Assembly (NCBI RefSeq): GCF_902806685.2
Contig: NC_048548.1
Coordinates: 14,224,557-14,288,556, forward strand
Length of the DNA stretch: 64,000 nt
Direction of reading: 5' to 3'
Source: Maniola hyperantus
Lineage: Eukaryota; Arthropoda; Insecta; Lepidoptera; Nymphalidae
Shown piece after piece: positions 42,126-54,550 of the stretch; the stretch's first letter is position 1; every line of letters starts with the position of its first letter. The translations under genes and the position numbers were made by a program. A model generated the notes under the pieces. The model was not told the origin of the DNA. It made no database searches and saw only the letters and a program-made list of their open reading frames with translations.

Positions 42126-42814
42126 CATGGTTAAAAAACATACCTACCTATAATTTTCCAGCACACCGCTTAAGGGATTTATCAGCTAAAACGAGATTTG
42201 TAAAACGTCGGTACAAAATGAAAAAAATACTAATATCTTTGGGAAGAATAAATAATACCGGGGTTAAACCGCTGCGGTGGGTAATACCGGGTATTACGTA
42301 CAAGCAATATCTGCTATATTGAATTCTAAGAGACGGACTTGGTTCCTATTTTCATTTTTCAAGGCTTGTACACTGTATGAGTCCCGCAAATTCCTATTGC
42401 GCTGGAATCAATACAATACAATAAATTCTCTATTTGCATAATGTGTGTAGGTACATAAAGTGTTAAATCTAATAAACATATCTCATACTTTTTGGGCAGA
42501 TTGAAGAAATCTTCTGAAAACAGAGTTCTAGTATAAGCAATTCTTGCGCTTTTTGAGACTGTTGCATCTCTTGCGCCTGCTACAAGTCTTGCGGTATTGT
42601 GCAATATCCTTAATACGACACTTTTCAAACTTGAATTCTTACTTTGCATTGGAATTGTACTCAATATTAGAACTTTGTCCTATGAACATGTCAATCTTAC
42701 GTTTCTTGCACCTTTTACGGGACTCGCGGCTGTGTCCAATATCCTGTCACTTGTTAAATGTCTTGATGTCTCACTTTGCGTTGGCCTGCACCCAACACCT
42801 AGCTCAAATCAATT

Positions 42815-42950
42815 GAAGCGTGACGCGAAGCAACGGGCACGTGACGTCACATCGCTGGCACGCTCGCTGCGAAGGAATCACGTACTGCTTAGCTTTTCTC
42901 GGCTTTATCGAGAGCGCTTTTGATATATTGGTACAAAGATTTGGAAAAAG
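42815..42950 (+). pseudogene. Coding-like segment of unknown family N (plus-strand copy)
   Basis: Reads NQLKRDAKQRARDVTSLA and continues to a stop. Homologous to three minus-strand units at 46412-47310 (NQIERDARQRLRD). Family not recognised. Confidence 0.4.
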
Positions 42951-43079
42951 CTGTCGAATATTACTTCAGTAAAATCTAGGTAAGTATCTTCAAATATAGA
43001 AACACTTCTTGCTGAAAAAACATCTGATTTTAATACAACATCAAGTTTTAAATATAGATGCCTACTGGTACTGATTCTG

Positions 43080-43325
43080 AGCACAACAAAATTTTAGAGT
43101 ATTCGCATCCTCTTCTTACTAATGTAATATGAAAAGAACAGATAAAGTTTGACAGTTTTAAATTTAATTTAGAGCTGTCAAACTTCGTGACTTTAGCTGT
43201 CAGTCGCGAGCCTATTGTAGTGTGCACTAAAATTTAGAGTGAAATTCATGTTCCATCCTTTTTTAGCCATAATAAAAAGAAAAAGATGCAGATAGTTAAG
43301 GGAAAGACAATAGAATCGGCGCCTC
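43080..43325. mobile_element. Palindromic MITE (tttagagtat...gatgcagata family)
   Basis: ttttagagtattcgcatcct and aaagaaaaagatgcagatag are inverted ends; a related copy interrupts the element at 51391 (tttagagtatctgcatcctt). Confidence 0.5.
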
Positions 43326-43600
43326 TGATTATTTAGTCAAGATTTAAAATAAAATCTAGTCTTTTACAAAACATGCCGATTTTCTCACCATGCTACGACG
43401 TAGGTATCTCGTCATACCCTAAAAATCACATAAAACCATTTATGTCCACTTAACGATATTACACTGGCCACAATATCCCTATCACTAACCAACTATCTGG
43501 CTATTATGCCAAATTACATTCATAGCCGAACCACAAAATTGGCCGAAAGTTGGCCGAAAGAATGTTTTCTTGTATTGCCGAATAAACGGCCGGCTAGTGT

Positions 43601-44093
43601 GCTTAGTATGAGATTTTACCACTTTACGTCTGGCCCAAAGTTGATAGAATTCGAGATCGAAGCACAATAACGCCAGAGTAAAATGGACCTAAAATTCATT
43701 ACTTTAAAGTCAACAATTAGTTACCACCGATTTTGATTTCACAACGTTGCGACAGTTCACGACAGTTCTAGGGAACTTGGGTCTTGGAAATTTTAACAAA
43801 ACGTCGAGGCTTCGACGTCACTGGCAGGCGTCAAACGTGTACATTTGACGTAAGTTTTTTTTCGATTTTACGCCACCATAGACTATTGACATATCGTCGA
43901 TTCAGGATCAAACCGAGAGTTACCTCAGTCTAGTTGACTCTGACGTTGCCGCTTAGTGTGCGTGCTGACTGTAGATGGATAGACAAACTTGAGTTTTAAA
44001 AGAAGGAGGTTAAGGTTCATTTGACTTTAACGCTGAAGTGTTACTTCTCTCGAATTTCATCAACGTAGTGTGATGTAAAATCTCATACTAAGC
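43601..44093. mobile_element. MITE with 50-bp inverted ends
   Basis: gcttagtatgagattttacc (43601) and gtaaaatctcatactaagc (about 44075-44093) are inverted, and similarity continues inward (ttgatagaattcgaga / tctcgaatttcatcaa). Confidence 0.65.
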
Positions 44094-44627
44094 CCACAGG
44101 CTTTGTAACGCCGACCGGCTCATGTTTCGTTATGAATGGGTTTTCCTCCGTTCATTTTCCTTATCTACGTCTAATTGTTGCATCTAAACAACGTTATACA
44201 TTGACGTTTTTTCCACACATCTTTTAGTTCAGATCTAATAAAAACGGTAATGTATGTTGAAGTGTTAAATTTGTCGCATTTCAAAGGGTTGTTTTTCCAA
44301 TAGCATACGGGTTGCGGTCAAGATAAGTCGCATGAATAGTATCAGAATTGGCCGTGGTGTTTATATTGTCCGGTTACCATTGATTGAAAAAACCAAAGAT
44401 ACACAGTCCCTTCAAAAAATAGTATCTTAAAAGTGACATTATATTTTATACTTAGATAATATAAATGTTCAGCGAAGCTGATATATCAATACTACCTATC
44501 CATCAAAAATATCAAAATAAAATGAATGTGATGATTCTTCGTTATTTCTTTTGTGCGTAACTAAGAATTGTACTTACTTAAAATTTTTTACCTGCACTTT
44601 TCGATACAATTACCACGCTACGGCTTT

Positions 44628-44741
44628 GTAGAGCGCTGTCTCTGTCACTCATACCTATATGACGTTTTGTCGGTCTCAACGACAACGCTCTACAAATCTG
44701 CTATCTCCTTCTAAAGGTCGATGTACATTACTTTCTGCTGC
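44628..44741. mobile_element. MITE family C, empty-site reference copy
   Basis: ctacggctttgtagagcgct to cattactttctgctgcctgt; continuous across gtcggtctcaacgaca, where the copy at 5139 holds solo LTR 2. Confidence 0.7.
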
Positions 44742-45139
44742 CTGTGGGCCGCGTACTTACAGCACGCGGCCCGGGTACTGTAAGTGTATATCTTGGGTCT
44801 AGTGTATATTATCTACGTGGCGGCAGACATACGCCAGCCATTCGGCAAGCAATCAGTATTGCTGGGCGGAATTGCTTCCCTCTTCAACCAGTTACGACTT
44901 ACGATGCTTTTGTGCTAAAATGTCACACTATTCTTATATTTACTGATTCAGAACCTTATAATATAAAATTACTAGTTGTTCGCTCCAAACTGAGGTTCTT
45001 TAATCTTTAGGCACTAAATGGATCTGGATCGGATGGATCCAAATCCGGGAATTCCGAAGCCGTAAACGGAATTCGGATAGTGGAGCGGTGCGGGGGGGGG
45101 GGGGGGAGGGGTGACAGTTATTTTATTTTATAAGCAAGT

Positions 45140-45430
45140 AAGTATATTCGTCTCGTTTCGACTCTCCTCCATATGTTACCAACGATTACTCTCATATTTC
45201 GGCCACATCATACGGCGGGGGGACGACAGCTTAGAAAAGCTCATAGTGACGGGCAACACTGAGGGCAAAAGAGCGAGAGGCCGCTCACCAACTAGGTGGT
45301 CCGACCAGCTAAAGGAGTCCAGCAGGTGTGGATTTCATCACATTGTAAAAATGGCCACCGACAGAAGCCGATGGAAACAGATAAGCCATTCGAGGGCAGT
45401 TTGCCAGGACCGCGATCTTCAGCAAAGAAG
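45140..45430 (+). pseudogene. RTE-type LINE C-terminal fragment
   Basis: Reads LSYFGHIIRRGDDSLEKLIV then GKRARGRSPTRWSDQ, the C-terminal stretch found in RTE-like LINE polyproteins of insects (YFGHIxRR...EKxIxxG...GRRxRGRxxxRWxD). Only the last 100 or so codons remain. Confidence 0.75.
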
Positions 45431-45461
45431 GAACCACCGGAGAGAGAGAAGTATATTTCAA

Positions 45462-45850
45462 AGTCAAAGTCAAAGTCAGATGATTTATTCAAAATAGGTA
45501 ATAAATTACTCTTATTGACGGTCTAAGCCTAGGTCTAAGCGGTCTTCAGCCGGGTATTCTTTTTATTATCACCACTTTACAAAATTATTGAAACTTATTT
45601 GAACTATCACAAAGCCGTTAAGCAACTCATTCCCAAACTTGCTTATCATTTAAATAATCCTTTACATTGTAATATGATTTTTCAATTAGTTTACGTTTTA
45701 TGAAAACTTTGAACTTGTTGAGAGACATCTCCAATATGTCTTCTGGAAGCTTATTATAGAAACGTATGGACGATGGACGTACGAGCAAATGAATTGCTAA
45801 CTTTACTGAGCCTAGAGGCGGGCATTACAAGTTTATTTTTATTCGTGGTT
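45462..45850 (-). pseudogene. LINE C-terminus with 3' region (family J), antisense
   Basis: Minus strand reads RFYNKLPEDILEMSLNKFKV then a stop after KDYLNDKQVWE, the style of the last residues of jockey/CR1-type reverse transcriptases. The following 3' region gives family J copies elsewhere. Confidence 0.65.
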
Positions 45851-46169
45851 GTACTGTATGTTAGCTAAGCTGAGCATAGAGTATGACGCTTTCTTAGTTA
45901 TAATTAGTTTTTAGCCGCCGCCGCTTAGTTTAGTGTAGCGTTACTTACCAACTTAATGTTCTGGATTAAGTTTGTATCATATTTTAAGTTTTGTGCAAAC
46001 CGCGGCAGGCGGCATCGTAATGTATAAGTGTTGTTTTTCACCCGAAGCGTGCTAACAGGACTCTATCAGGCACTAAGCCTCTACCGTCCGTTCGTCCGTC
46101 CGTACGTTCCCGGTCTGTCACCGGAATATCTCGTGAACCGTAGTATTTTTTTAAATGCAGATCCCACAC

Positions 46170-46325
46170 ATCTTTGGTTTCTACACGGCATCGTACCGGA
46201 ACGCTAAATTGCTTGGCAGCACGGCTTTGCTGGTAGGGTGGTAACAAGCCACGGCCGAAGCCTCCCACCAGACCAGACCAGAAATTAAGAAATTATAAAA
46301 TTCCAAACCCCTGCTGGGAATCGGA
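46170..46325 (-). repeat. SINE S3, middle part
   Basis: ggtttctacacggcatcgta to ccaaacccctgctgggaatc, reverse of the S3 body. Confidence 0.7.
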
Positions 46326-46411
46326 AAACGACTGCTCAAATTATCGGAAAATTGTGTTTTTAAAACTAAATATTATTATACCAACTTACCTTTATTTACA
46401 CATCGTCCTTT

Positions 46412-47310
46412 ACGCCAAATCCTTTGTTCAATATATCAAAGAGGTACGAGTAGATATGAGAAATACGTGACTCTTCACACGCCAGCGTGCCAGCAATATC
46501 GTATTGCGGAATGTCACGTAGTCTTTGCCTTGCGTCACGCTCTATTTGATTTGTATTTATTGACGAAAAGTATTGAGAAAACTTAGTTGAAAATGTCAAC
46601 AAATAGCATTTCTTATAGTATTTGTCTTCGACATCCATACTATATTACTATTCAACCTTCCTTCAGTCTTTTCCTTCATATACTTTGGTCAACAAATCAT
46701 AGAGGTAGGTACGAGTGGCTGTGAGAAATACGTGACTTTTTCACATGCCAGCCGTATTGCGGTATGTCGCGTAGTCTTTGCCTTGTGTCGCGCTCTATTT
46801 GAATTGTGCTGCTCGACGAAAAGAAGCGAGAAAACTTTATCGAAAAATTTAAAAAATATATTTCTTTTAGAATATATTTTCTATATCCATATTATTTTAC
46901 TAGCTTATGCTCGCGACTTCGTCCACGTGAACTACACAAACAAACCCCTGTTTTTCACCCCTTTAGGGGTTGAATTTTGAAAAACCCTTTCTCAGCGGAT
47001 GCCTACGGCATAATAACTATCTGCATGCCAAATTTCAGCCCGATCCATCCAGTAGTTTGAGCTGTGCGTTGATAGATCAGTCAGTCAGTCAGTCAGTCAC
47101 CATTTTCCTTTTATATATTAAGATTATTCAACGTCTTCTGCTCCATAATATTATCTTTTGGTCAATATATCGATGAGGGAGTGGCTGTAAGAAATGCGTG
47201 ACTTCTTTACAAGCTTCGCGTGCCAGCAATATCGTATTGGTATAAGGTTCGTCACGTACTCTTTGCCTTGCGTCACGCTCTATTTGATTTGTGCTCGTCG
47301 ACGAAATAAC
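46412..47310 (-). repeat. Triplicated coding-like unit (family N), about 250-270 bp each
   Basis: Units begin near 46412, 46683 and 47156. All encode on the minus strand a segment like NQIERDARQRLRDIPQYD. A family A repeat (46900-47126) sits between units 2 and 3. Unit 1 lies in an 80-codon open frame; units 2 and 3 are broken. Protein family not recognised; could be exons of a decayed gene or an element-borne gene. Confidence 0.5.
46900..47126 (+). repeat. Family A repeat
   Basis: cttatgctcgcgacttcgtc to ccttttatatattaagatta. Confidence 0.75.
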
Positions 47311-48599
47311 GAGAAAAGGTTGAAAATGTTAAAATACATACCTAAATACATACATATTTTATAAGTATTTATTTTTGAATTCTATAATCCGTTAAAACAT
47401 CCGTATTCACTAACTACCAATAATTTAGTCAATATATTATTACGATTAAACCAGCTAAATTAAATAAAAAAACAAAATTCAAATAAATTATTCAAACTAG
47501 GTAAAAAATTACTTTTTTTGATTGTCAGTTGTTGGATTGGCTACTACTATCTACTACTCTGGTTCTCCCACAGATCTCCTCATTTCTGATTTGATCACGT
47601 TGAGAAACTCCAAGCAATACTAATGCAAAGGCTTCTGGTAAAGCTAGGCCTTATTTATTTTACGAAAAGTAAATTAACACGGCTAACATTCAGTAATTAA
47701 AGTCGTTTAAAAAGATATTCCGCAAATGGTTGGGTTAAGAGACGATTATTAAGAAATATCCATCCCCTTTATTAAAGCCTTAATATTTAAGACACGGCCT
47801 CCGAGCCCAGAGCTCGCTCGTTTCAAAACAACGCTGAGTTTCGTTTAATTACATTAGGATTTCATTATCATTAACGATATATCTAATTAAGGCACTTTTC
47901 CCACTGCCGACGATAAGCGAGAAACGAGTTGAGCTAAAAATTAGAAAAGAAATAGCGAGCAACGAGAAGCGAGTGTGTAGTTGGGATGGTTTTGTCGCTG
48001 GGCTATGAGCGGGTGTGCGAGTGCAACGAGCGATTTTTCGCGGATAGGCAGCCACGACATGCATTTAATTCTTGTGCAAACTACGCGAATGTTTTGATCG
48101 CCATGAAGTGTCGCTGAGTAAGTTTTTTCCTTTGAGAGCTCTGCCTACGACAAACTAGTGGAGAAAGAGAAAAGTAGCTTCATGCAGAAAATCTCGTTAT
48201 TAACTGCTCAGTTGCGGCGTGGTTGAAGGACTAACTAACAATTAACAAATCAACAAACAAATCACTTTCGCATTCATGATGTGGGTAGTGATTAATTTTT
48301 TTAATGACATAGAATCATACCTAAATTGTTCGTTTCTTGAACAAGAAAATAGTCGCTAGCTCGCGGTGGGACATGTACCTAAGCTTGCTCCAGAAAGGGT
48401 AATTTGCCTACCCTTAGCATTACGCTCTCTCGGCTTGTTTCCTTTTATTTGCGAAACAGAAGCTTTTTAATGTGATCTGAAAATAAAAACCGGCCAAGTA
48501 CGAGTCGGACTCGCGCACCGAGGGTTCCGTAACTTGTAGGAACCAACTATTTCTTAATGATTTTATCACTATAAATTACGATCTTACAAAATCGCGAAT

Positions 48600-48955
48600 T
48601 TGAAGTGGGGGAAGAAAAAGACCACTATGCAACGGAGGCTGGACCCTGCCAAACACCTTTAAAGTATTTAGAGTTTTAAACTTTACGAGTGTCTGGCAGG
48701 GCGTTGCCACGACTCTAAGTGTCTGGCAATGCATGACGTGATTTCTAATACTATTCAGAAGAAAACATAAAACCATTAATTACACTTTATACTTCGCCGT
48801 AAGATTTTGTACACCTTTTGACCTATTATATCCCAAAGTCACAATGATCCAAACTTCATAGTCGCTGATCGTTCTTCCCTGTGTAGGTGACAACACGTAG
48901 AGAAACTTTCAGCTTTTATAAAATGACGAAGGTCTGGCACGCGCTGGCTTTCTCT
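48600..48955. mobile_element. Foldback family I, centre and right arm
   Basis: ctggcagggcgttgccacga in the centre and gaaggtctggcacgcgctgg at the right end; left arm missing. Confidence 0.6.
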
Positions 48956-48959
48956 CTAA

Positions 48960-49555
48960 AAGAAAATGGTGTAGTTTTCCAAAAGACTATAAATAAATTG
49001 TATTCAATATGCGGCGCGGTACAAAACGTACGAAATTCGTGAAGTTTAATTATCTCGTTTCTTTCCTTTATTTCGGTAAATTAATTATGACGAGTGCTGA
49101 AAGTTGACAATTAAATGACTCCGCTCTCGTTAAAACGCCGCGTATTGTGGCTTCGTGACTAATTTGAGACCCAGAGTAGCTAAGCGTTTAAAACAACTTT
49201 GTTTTCTTTCTTTTTAAAGCGGTTGTTTATGTTTTTTTTACCATTTTAGTCAAAACTATTTTTGGGTTAGATCATAGTTCAATTTAATATCTTATTGGTA
49301 TTCAGTAATAGGAAAACGAGCGAGACCAATAATTAATCTATGAGGAAAACATTCTTAAAATTCTCTTTATAGTCGTAGGAGAATGATAAAAACATCATCA
49401 TTGAAACTATGTCACAAACTCACAAGTATGATAATACGTTGTTGGACGCAAAAATGTCGCGTGTGAATTGATGAGCCAGCGATCCCGCGAGTTTATGATT
49501 TATTGTTGCACTGACACAGCGCTGCGTCCCTACTCCCCACGTGTCGACTGTCGTA
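48960..49555. other. Spacer, no gene seen
   Basis: No coding remnant, known repeat or inverted structure recognised. Confidence 0.35.
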
Positions 49556-49559
49556 TACA

Positions 49560-50205
49560 TTTCCTATAATTGAGTATCAATTCGATATTTTCTCCTTAGT
49601 GATTTACATGACTGCCCAAAAATAGGAGTCTTCTAAATATATAAAAGGAAAAGGTGACTGACTGACTGATCTATCAATGCACAGCCCAAACTAGGACGGA
49701 CCGGGCTGAAATTTGGCATGCAGATAGCTATTATGACGTAGGCATCCGCTAAGAAAAGATTTTTGAAAATTCAATCCCGGGGGTGAACTAGGGGTTTGAA
49801 ATTTGTGTAGTCCACGCGGACGAAGTCGCGAGCATAAGCTAGTTTCCTATAATTGAGTGTCAATTCGATATTTTCTCCTTCGTGATATTACATGACTGCC
49901 CAAAAATAGGAGTCTTCTAAATATATAAAAGGAAAAGGTGACTGACTGACTGATCTATCAATGCACAGCTCAAACTAGGACGGACCGGGCTGAAATTTGG
50001 CATGCAGATAGCTATTATGACGTAGGCATCCGCTAAAAAAAATATTTTTGAAAATTCAATCCCTAAGGGGGTGAACTAGGGGTTTGAAATTTGTGTAGTC
50101 CACGCGGACGAAGTCGCGAGCTTAAGCTAGTTTCCTATAATTGAGTGTCAATTCGATATTTTCTCCTTCGTGATATTTACATGACTGCCCAAAAATAGGA
50201 GTGTA
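49560..50205. repeat. Tandem duplication of 283-288 bp including a family A repeat
   Basis: tttcctataattgagt begins at 49560, 49843 and 50131. Each full unit carries a minus-strand family A copy (49637-49843, 49923-50131); the third unit is cut short at ccaaaaataggagt. Confidence 0.9.
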
Positions 50206-50209
50206 TAAT

Positions 50210-50932
50210 AATTTTCAATCGGGCTTAACTGGAAGGGGCATGGTAGTTTTTATTAAACCCATACATACCTCTTTGGTTTCTACACGGCATCGTACCGGAA
50301 CGCTAAATCACTTGGCGGCACGGCTGGTAGGGTGGCAACTAGCCACGATCGAAGCCGCCCAGACCATACCAGGAGAAATTCGGAAATTATAAATTCCAAA
50401 TTTCCCCTGCCGGGAATCGAACCCGGGACCACTCCCTGATAAAACCATAGCGCTCACCACTGCGCCAGGGTGCGCCAGAATAAGCGCATATTTAGTTCCT
50501 AAAATATTTAATGCAATCGGTTGGGCTGGGGAAGATATCGATAGGCTCAGTGAGGGAGTCCTTAAAAAGAGGTTAAAGAAACACTTACTTAGGGACTCTC
50601 TAACTGACTATCATGCTTCTTAATAATTATTAATCTGTGTTTTTGTGTTTTCTTTGGTTATTTATTAGTAAGTTGTTAGTATACTCAATTGTGTTAGTTT
50701 ATCTTTTAGTGAAGTAGGTAGGTTTAAATTAGTATGTAGTACAGTTTTATTATAAGAATAGATAGGTGTGTGAATAGCGTTAAGGAAATATAGTAGTAAG
50801 TTATGTACATAGTATTAAGAGCGCCACCTCGCCAACAAACTGGCCCACCAGTTTGGCGAGATAGATATGTAGGAAACTCTGTAAAATTAATATGAATAAA
50901 TAAAAAAAAAAAAAAAAAAAAGGGAGGTCGTC
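50210..50932 (-). repeat. SINE S3, split by a LINE insertion
   Basis: 50210-50470 is the reverse of S3 (accactgcgccagg at its end) and ggaggtcgtcaa at 50921 continues it. Confidence 0.75.
50471..50920 (+). mobile_element. 5'-truncated LINE with poly(A), inserted in SINE S3
   Basis: Opens in frame (ISAYLVPKIFNAIGWAGEDI) and ends RDSLTDYHAS at a stop near 50621, then about 280 bases of 3' UTR and an A-run (about 50901-50919). Typical of a 5'-truncated non-LTR copy; clade not assigned. Confidence 0.7.
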
Positions 50933-51000
50933 AAATCCTTGCACCGCAATAACACTCTAATCATGTGGCAACTGACTGTAGCTGTCGGCCAGGCGGATAA

Positions 51001-51182
51001 GCGTACGCGGCCGAAAGTGATGAACATCGGCCTTTAGAATAACATTTTATCTTTGTAGAGCGTTGTCTCTGTCACTCATTCCCATATGACGTATTGTCGG
51101 TCTGAATGACAGAAACAGTGCTCTACAAATCTGCTGTCTCCTTCTAAAGATCGATGTTCATCAGTTTTCGCCGCGTACTGTA
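51001..51182. mobile_element. MITE family C, full copy
   Basis: gcgtacgcggccgaaagtga to gttttcgccgcgtactg, with the two gagcgttgtctctgtca/tgacagaaacagtgctc arms. Confidence 0.7.
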
Positions 51183-51390
51183 AACAAAACAATTATCGAA
51201 ATTAAATTGGGTTCTGTGGAGCTTGTTTACTACGATTCAAGTGTTGTTTATTGATCCCTGTATTGTTCTGATATCCATTTAAAGCCCCAAAAGCTGAACG
51301 TGGCTGAACTGCAATCTCGAAATTTTAATGAGAGTGATTCTGGTTTTTAATGGTGAATAATGAATAACACTTCTTAATAATACCTATAAT

Positions 51391-51990
51391 ACAGGATGTA
51401 ACCAGAACGCTGGCAAAATCGAAGACAGGTGATAGTACTGATGATTACTGATAGGTATGATACCACACAAAAACTTGAAAAAAAGTATAAGAAAATCTTA
51501 TAATTTTGTAAAAGTTTACTATATATTTGCAAATAAAACATCTTTGGCACTAGAAGTCAAAAAACATTGCGTAAGTAGGCCACTCGGAGTCAATGCCGAG
51601 TCATAGGCGGGGCATTGTCCCGCTGTTTTACACGCTATACACTGCGGGTTTGAAAAAAGCTAAATCACTAAAACCACAAAATGAGGCAAAAATGGTTATT
51701 GGTATTGGATTGTGTTTAGGTAGTATAACAATGGCCCCGATTCTCTAGTCTCTCTCTAAACTAAATTTAGAGTATCTGCATCCTTTACTTTTACTAATGC
51801 TAAAAAAGGAACGGAACATGACTTTCACATTTAAAGACTCTAAATTTTAGTGCACAATACAAATTTAAACAGTAGGTTCGCGAGTGCGTGCTAAAATCAC
51901 GGGTTTTACCATCTAAAAATTAAATTTAAAACTGTCAAACTGTGTCTGTCATAACGCTTTTTGCTAGCGTTCTGGTTACACCCTGTATGC
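51391..51990. mobile_element. Family O element with a nested MITE
   Basis: Inverted ends acaggatgtaaccagaacgc and gcgttctggttacaccctgt. The segment from about 51735 to 51950 (gattctctagtctctctcta ...) is extra compared with the copies at 56225 and 60788. Confidence 0.7.
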
Positions 51991-51999
51991 AGTTGTAGT

Positions 52000-52110
52000 G
52001 GTAGGCCTGCGTGGTAGGCAGTGACCATCTCCTTCCCATTCTAAAAGGAGACCCGTGCTCTGTATCTAGTGCGCCGGCGATGGGTTCATGATGATGAAGA
52101 TGATGATGAC
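52000..52110 (+). repeat. SINE S1 tail
   Basis: ggagacccgtgctctgtatc and cgccggcgatgggttcatga followed by (atg)n. Confidence 0.6.
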
Positions 52111-52129
52111 TGAGAATTGTAAGGATACT

Positions 52130-52362
52130 AGCCTATGCCCGCGACTTCGTCCACGTGGACTACACAAATTTCAAACCCCTATTTCACCCCCTTAGGGGTT
52201 GAATTTTCAAAAAGCTTTCCTTTCTTAGCGGATGCCTACGTCATAATAGCTATCTGCATGCCGAATTTCAGCCCGATCCGTCCAGTAGTTTGATCTGTGC
52301 GTTGATAGATCAGTCGGTCAGTTGGTCACCTTGTCTCCTTTTATATGTATATTTTAGATTAT
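52130..52362 (+). repeat. Family A repeat
   Basis: ctatgcccgcgacttcgtcc to tccttttatatgtatatttt. Confidence 0.75.
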
Positions 52363-52615
52363 CAGGTCCATCAGGTCTGATTACAGCCAAGCGCTAGGTT
52401 ATAAATTAAAAAAATCCCTTGTAAGTACTTAGGTAATTTTATTTATGCTAGGGTATGATATTATGAACTGTGCCCCACTGTGTTAATATTAAATTACGCA
52501 GCGGGTGAGCGAAGCCTTTCATGGTTATATTCATGTTATATTACGTCATCTATTCTTGCCTCCCGGGGGGTAAAGTAAGAGGTCGTTGGTCTTTCATACC
52601 TTTGTATATCAGGCA

Positions 52616-52890
52616 CTAGCTGATGCCCGCGACTTCGCACGCGTGGATTTAGGTTTTAAAAATTCCCGCAGGAACTCTTTGATTTTCCGGGATAAAAAGT
52701 AGCCTATGTCACTCTCCAGGTCTTAAACTATACCTATGCAAAAAATCAATATGGCTTTTATAGGGATTTTTATTTATTTTACCTATGCATAATAGTTTTT
52801 GATCTATCGTGCAAATTATCGCAAAAATACGACTGTAGCACGGAACCCCTCGGTGCGCGAGCCTGACTCGCACTTGGCCGGTGTTTTTAT
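52616..52890. repeat. Family B piece joined to a reversed family H piece
   Basis: gatgcccgcgacttcgcacg (52621) with ggataaaaagtagcctatgt, then tacgactgtagcacggaacc and gcctgactcgcacttggccg. Confidence 0.65.
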
Positions 52891-53129
52891 AAACTTACAT
52901 ACCTTATCGTGACATACTTATTATCACAATACGTATGTAATAAAACTCAAATGCTATCCCTTTGCCTCACTTGCTCACACGAGCTCCTAGAATATTAAAA
53001 CACGTATCAGAGAGGCAAAGGCTTTCCTTCACACATGAATTACTTACGAATGCCTTCTTGATGTTGTGAACATGAAAATTTTAGGTTCTGAAGATGATCT
53101 TTTCCGTTCTTGTTCCGAAAGAATTGCTA

Positions 53130-53530
53130 TACATATTATAAATGCGAAAGTGTGTTTGTGTGTTTGTCCTCCAATCACTTTACAACGCGACGGAGCAACG
53201 TGATTCCTTTGCTTACACTTAACTCTAAAAGTGCTACCTATGTTTTAACTATTTCATATTTATTTATCGAAACGCTGTATCGACATAATTTCACATTTAA
53301 TTCCAACCCTAACGCAGTGGGTGTACGGGGAAATTCGAGTTCCCCTTCCACCCACTGGTGGTAGAAGCCGGTGGGTGCACGAGTAGCTCCTCATTTTTAC
53401 ATGGGTACTATTATACAGTTATTATACAGTTTGGTAAGTAAACGTCTTTTCTTTCTTTCTTTCTTATAGTTACAGATCTGAAAAGTGACATAGGCTATTT
53501 TTTATCCTGGAAAATCAAGGAGTTCCCAGC
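53130..53530 (-). repeat. Family B repeat with an internal foreign block
   Basis: Starts ttataaatgcgaaagtgtgt, resumes at gacataggctattttttatc (53490). The block between includes a small inverted cagtgggtgtacgg / ccacccactgg pair. Confidence 0.5.
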
Positions 53531-54012
53531 AGTCCCGAGCTAATCCAAATACCTAAACACGAAAATAAATTATCCTTAGCTTGTAGTCTTTGGAAACATC
53601 ACTTTGTCACACCAAAGCTGGCATTTAAAGTTCCGACGTCTAATTTTGAAGTGGATTATAAACTTTAGAACAACTCTATTTGTTAAGCTGTATGCTGTAT
53701 GCATCAACTAACTACCCGCCCGCCCGCGACTTCGTCTGCGTGGATTTAGGTTTTTAAAAATTCGGGACGTAAGCTAACTTTGTACCAAGTTTCATCAAAA
53801 TTGGTTAAGCTGTTAGGCTGTGAAAAGCTAGCAGACAGACAGACACACTAATTGCATTTATAATATTAAGTATGGACGCTGCTCGCGACTTAATTCGCGT
53901 TGATTTAGGATTAGAATTTGTCAGGATAACGTGAAGCTTATGTCACTTTTCGGGTTTTTAACTATACCAAAGCAAAAAACACATTGATATATTGCTCCGT
54001 TGGACAAACCCA

Positions 54013-54262
54013 GACCCGGGAGGTCCCGGGTTCGATTCCCGGCAGGAGTTTGGAATTTCTAATTTCTAAATATTTGGTCTGGCCTGGTGGGAGACTTTGG
54101 CCGTCGCTTGTTACCACCCTACCGGCAAAGCCGTGCCGTCAAGCGTTCCGGTACGATGCCGTGTAGAACTAACGGGGTAGGTATGGGTTTAATACAAACT
54201 GCCATACCCCTTCCAAGTTAGCTCGCACCCATTATACACGGCACCATCACTTACCATCAGAT
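54013..54262 (+). repeat. SINE S3 copy
   Basis: gacccgggaggtcccgggtt (B-box region) through ccaccctaccggcaaagccg to accatcagatcaaggg. Confidence 0.75.
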
Positions 54263-54282
54263 CAAGGGCTAGCTTGTCACTA

Positions 54283-54515
54283 TCCATATTATAAATGCGA
54301 AAGTGTGTTTGTTCGTTGGTTTATTGGTTTGTTTGTTTGTCCTTCAATCACGTCGCAACGGAGAAACGAATTGACGTGATTTTTTGCACTATACCTATAT
54401 CTAATAGTTAAAGACCTGGACATAGGCTACTTTTTTAGATTAGTTTATTAGGCACGGGATTTTAAAAACCTAAATCCACGCGGACGAAGTCGAAGGGCAT
54501 GAGCTAGTATCTGAA
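54283..54515 (-). repeat. Family B repeat
   Basis: ccatattataaatgcgaaag to cgcggacgaagtcgaagggc. Confidence 0.7.
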
Positions 54516-54550
54516 TAAAAAACACACTTTGGCATTTATAATATGGGTAG

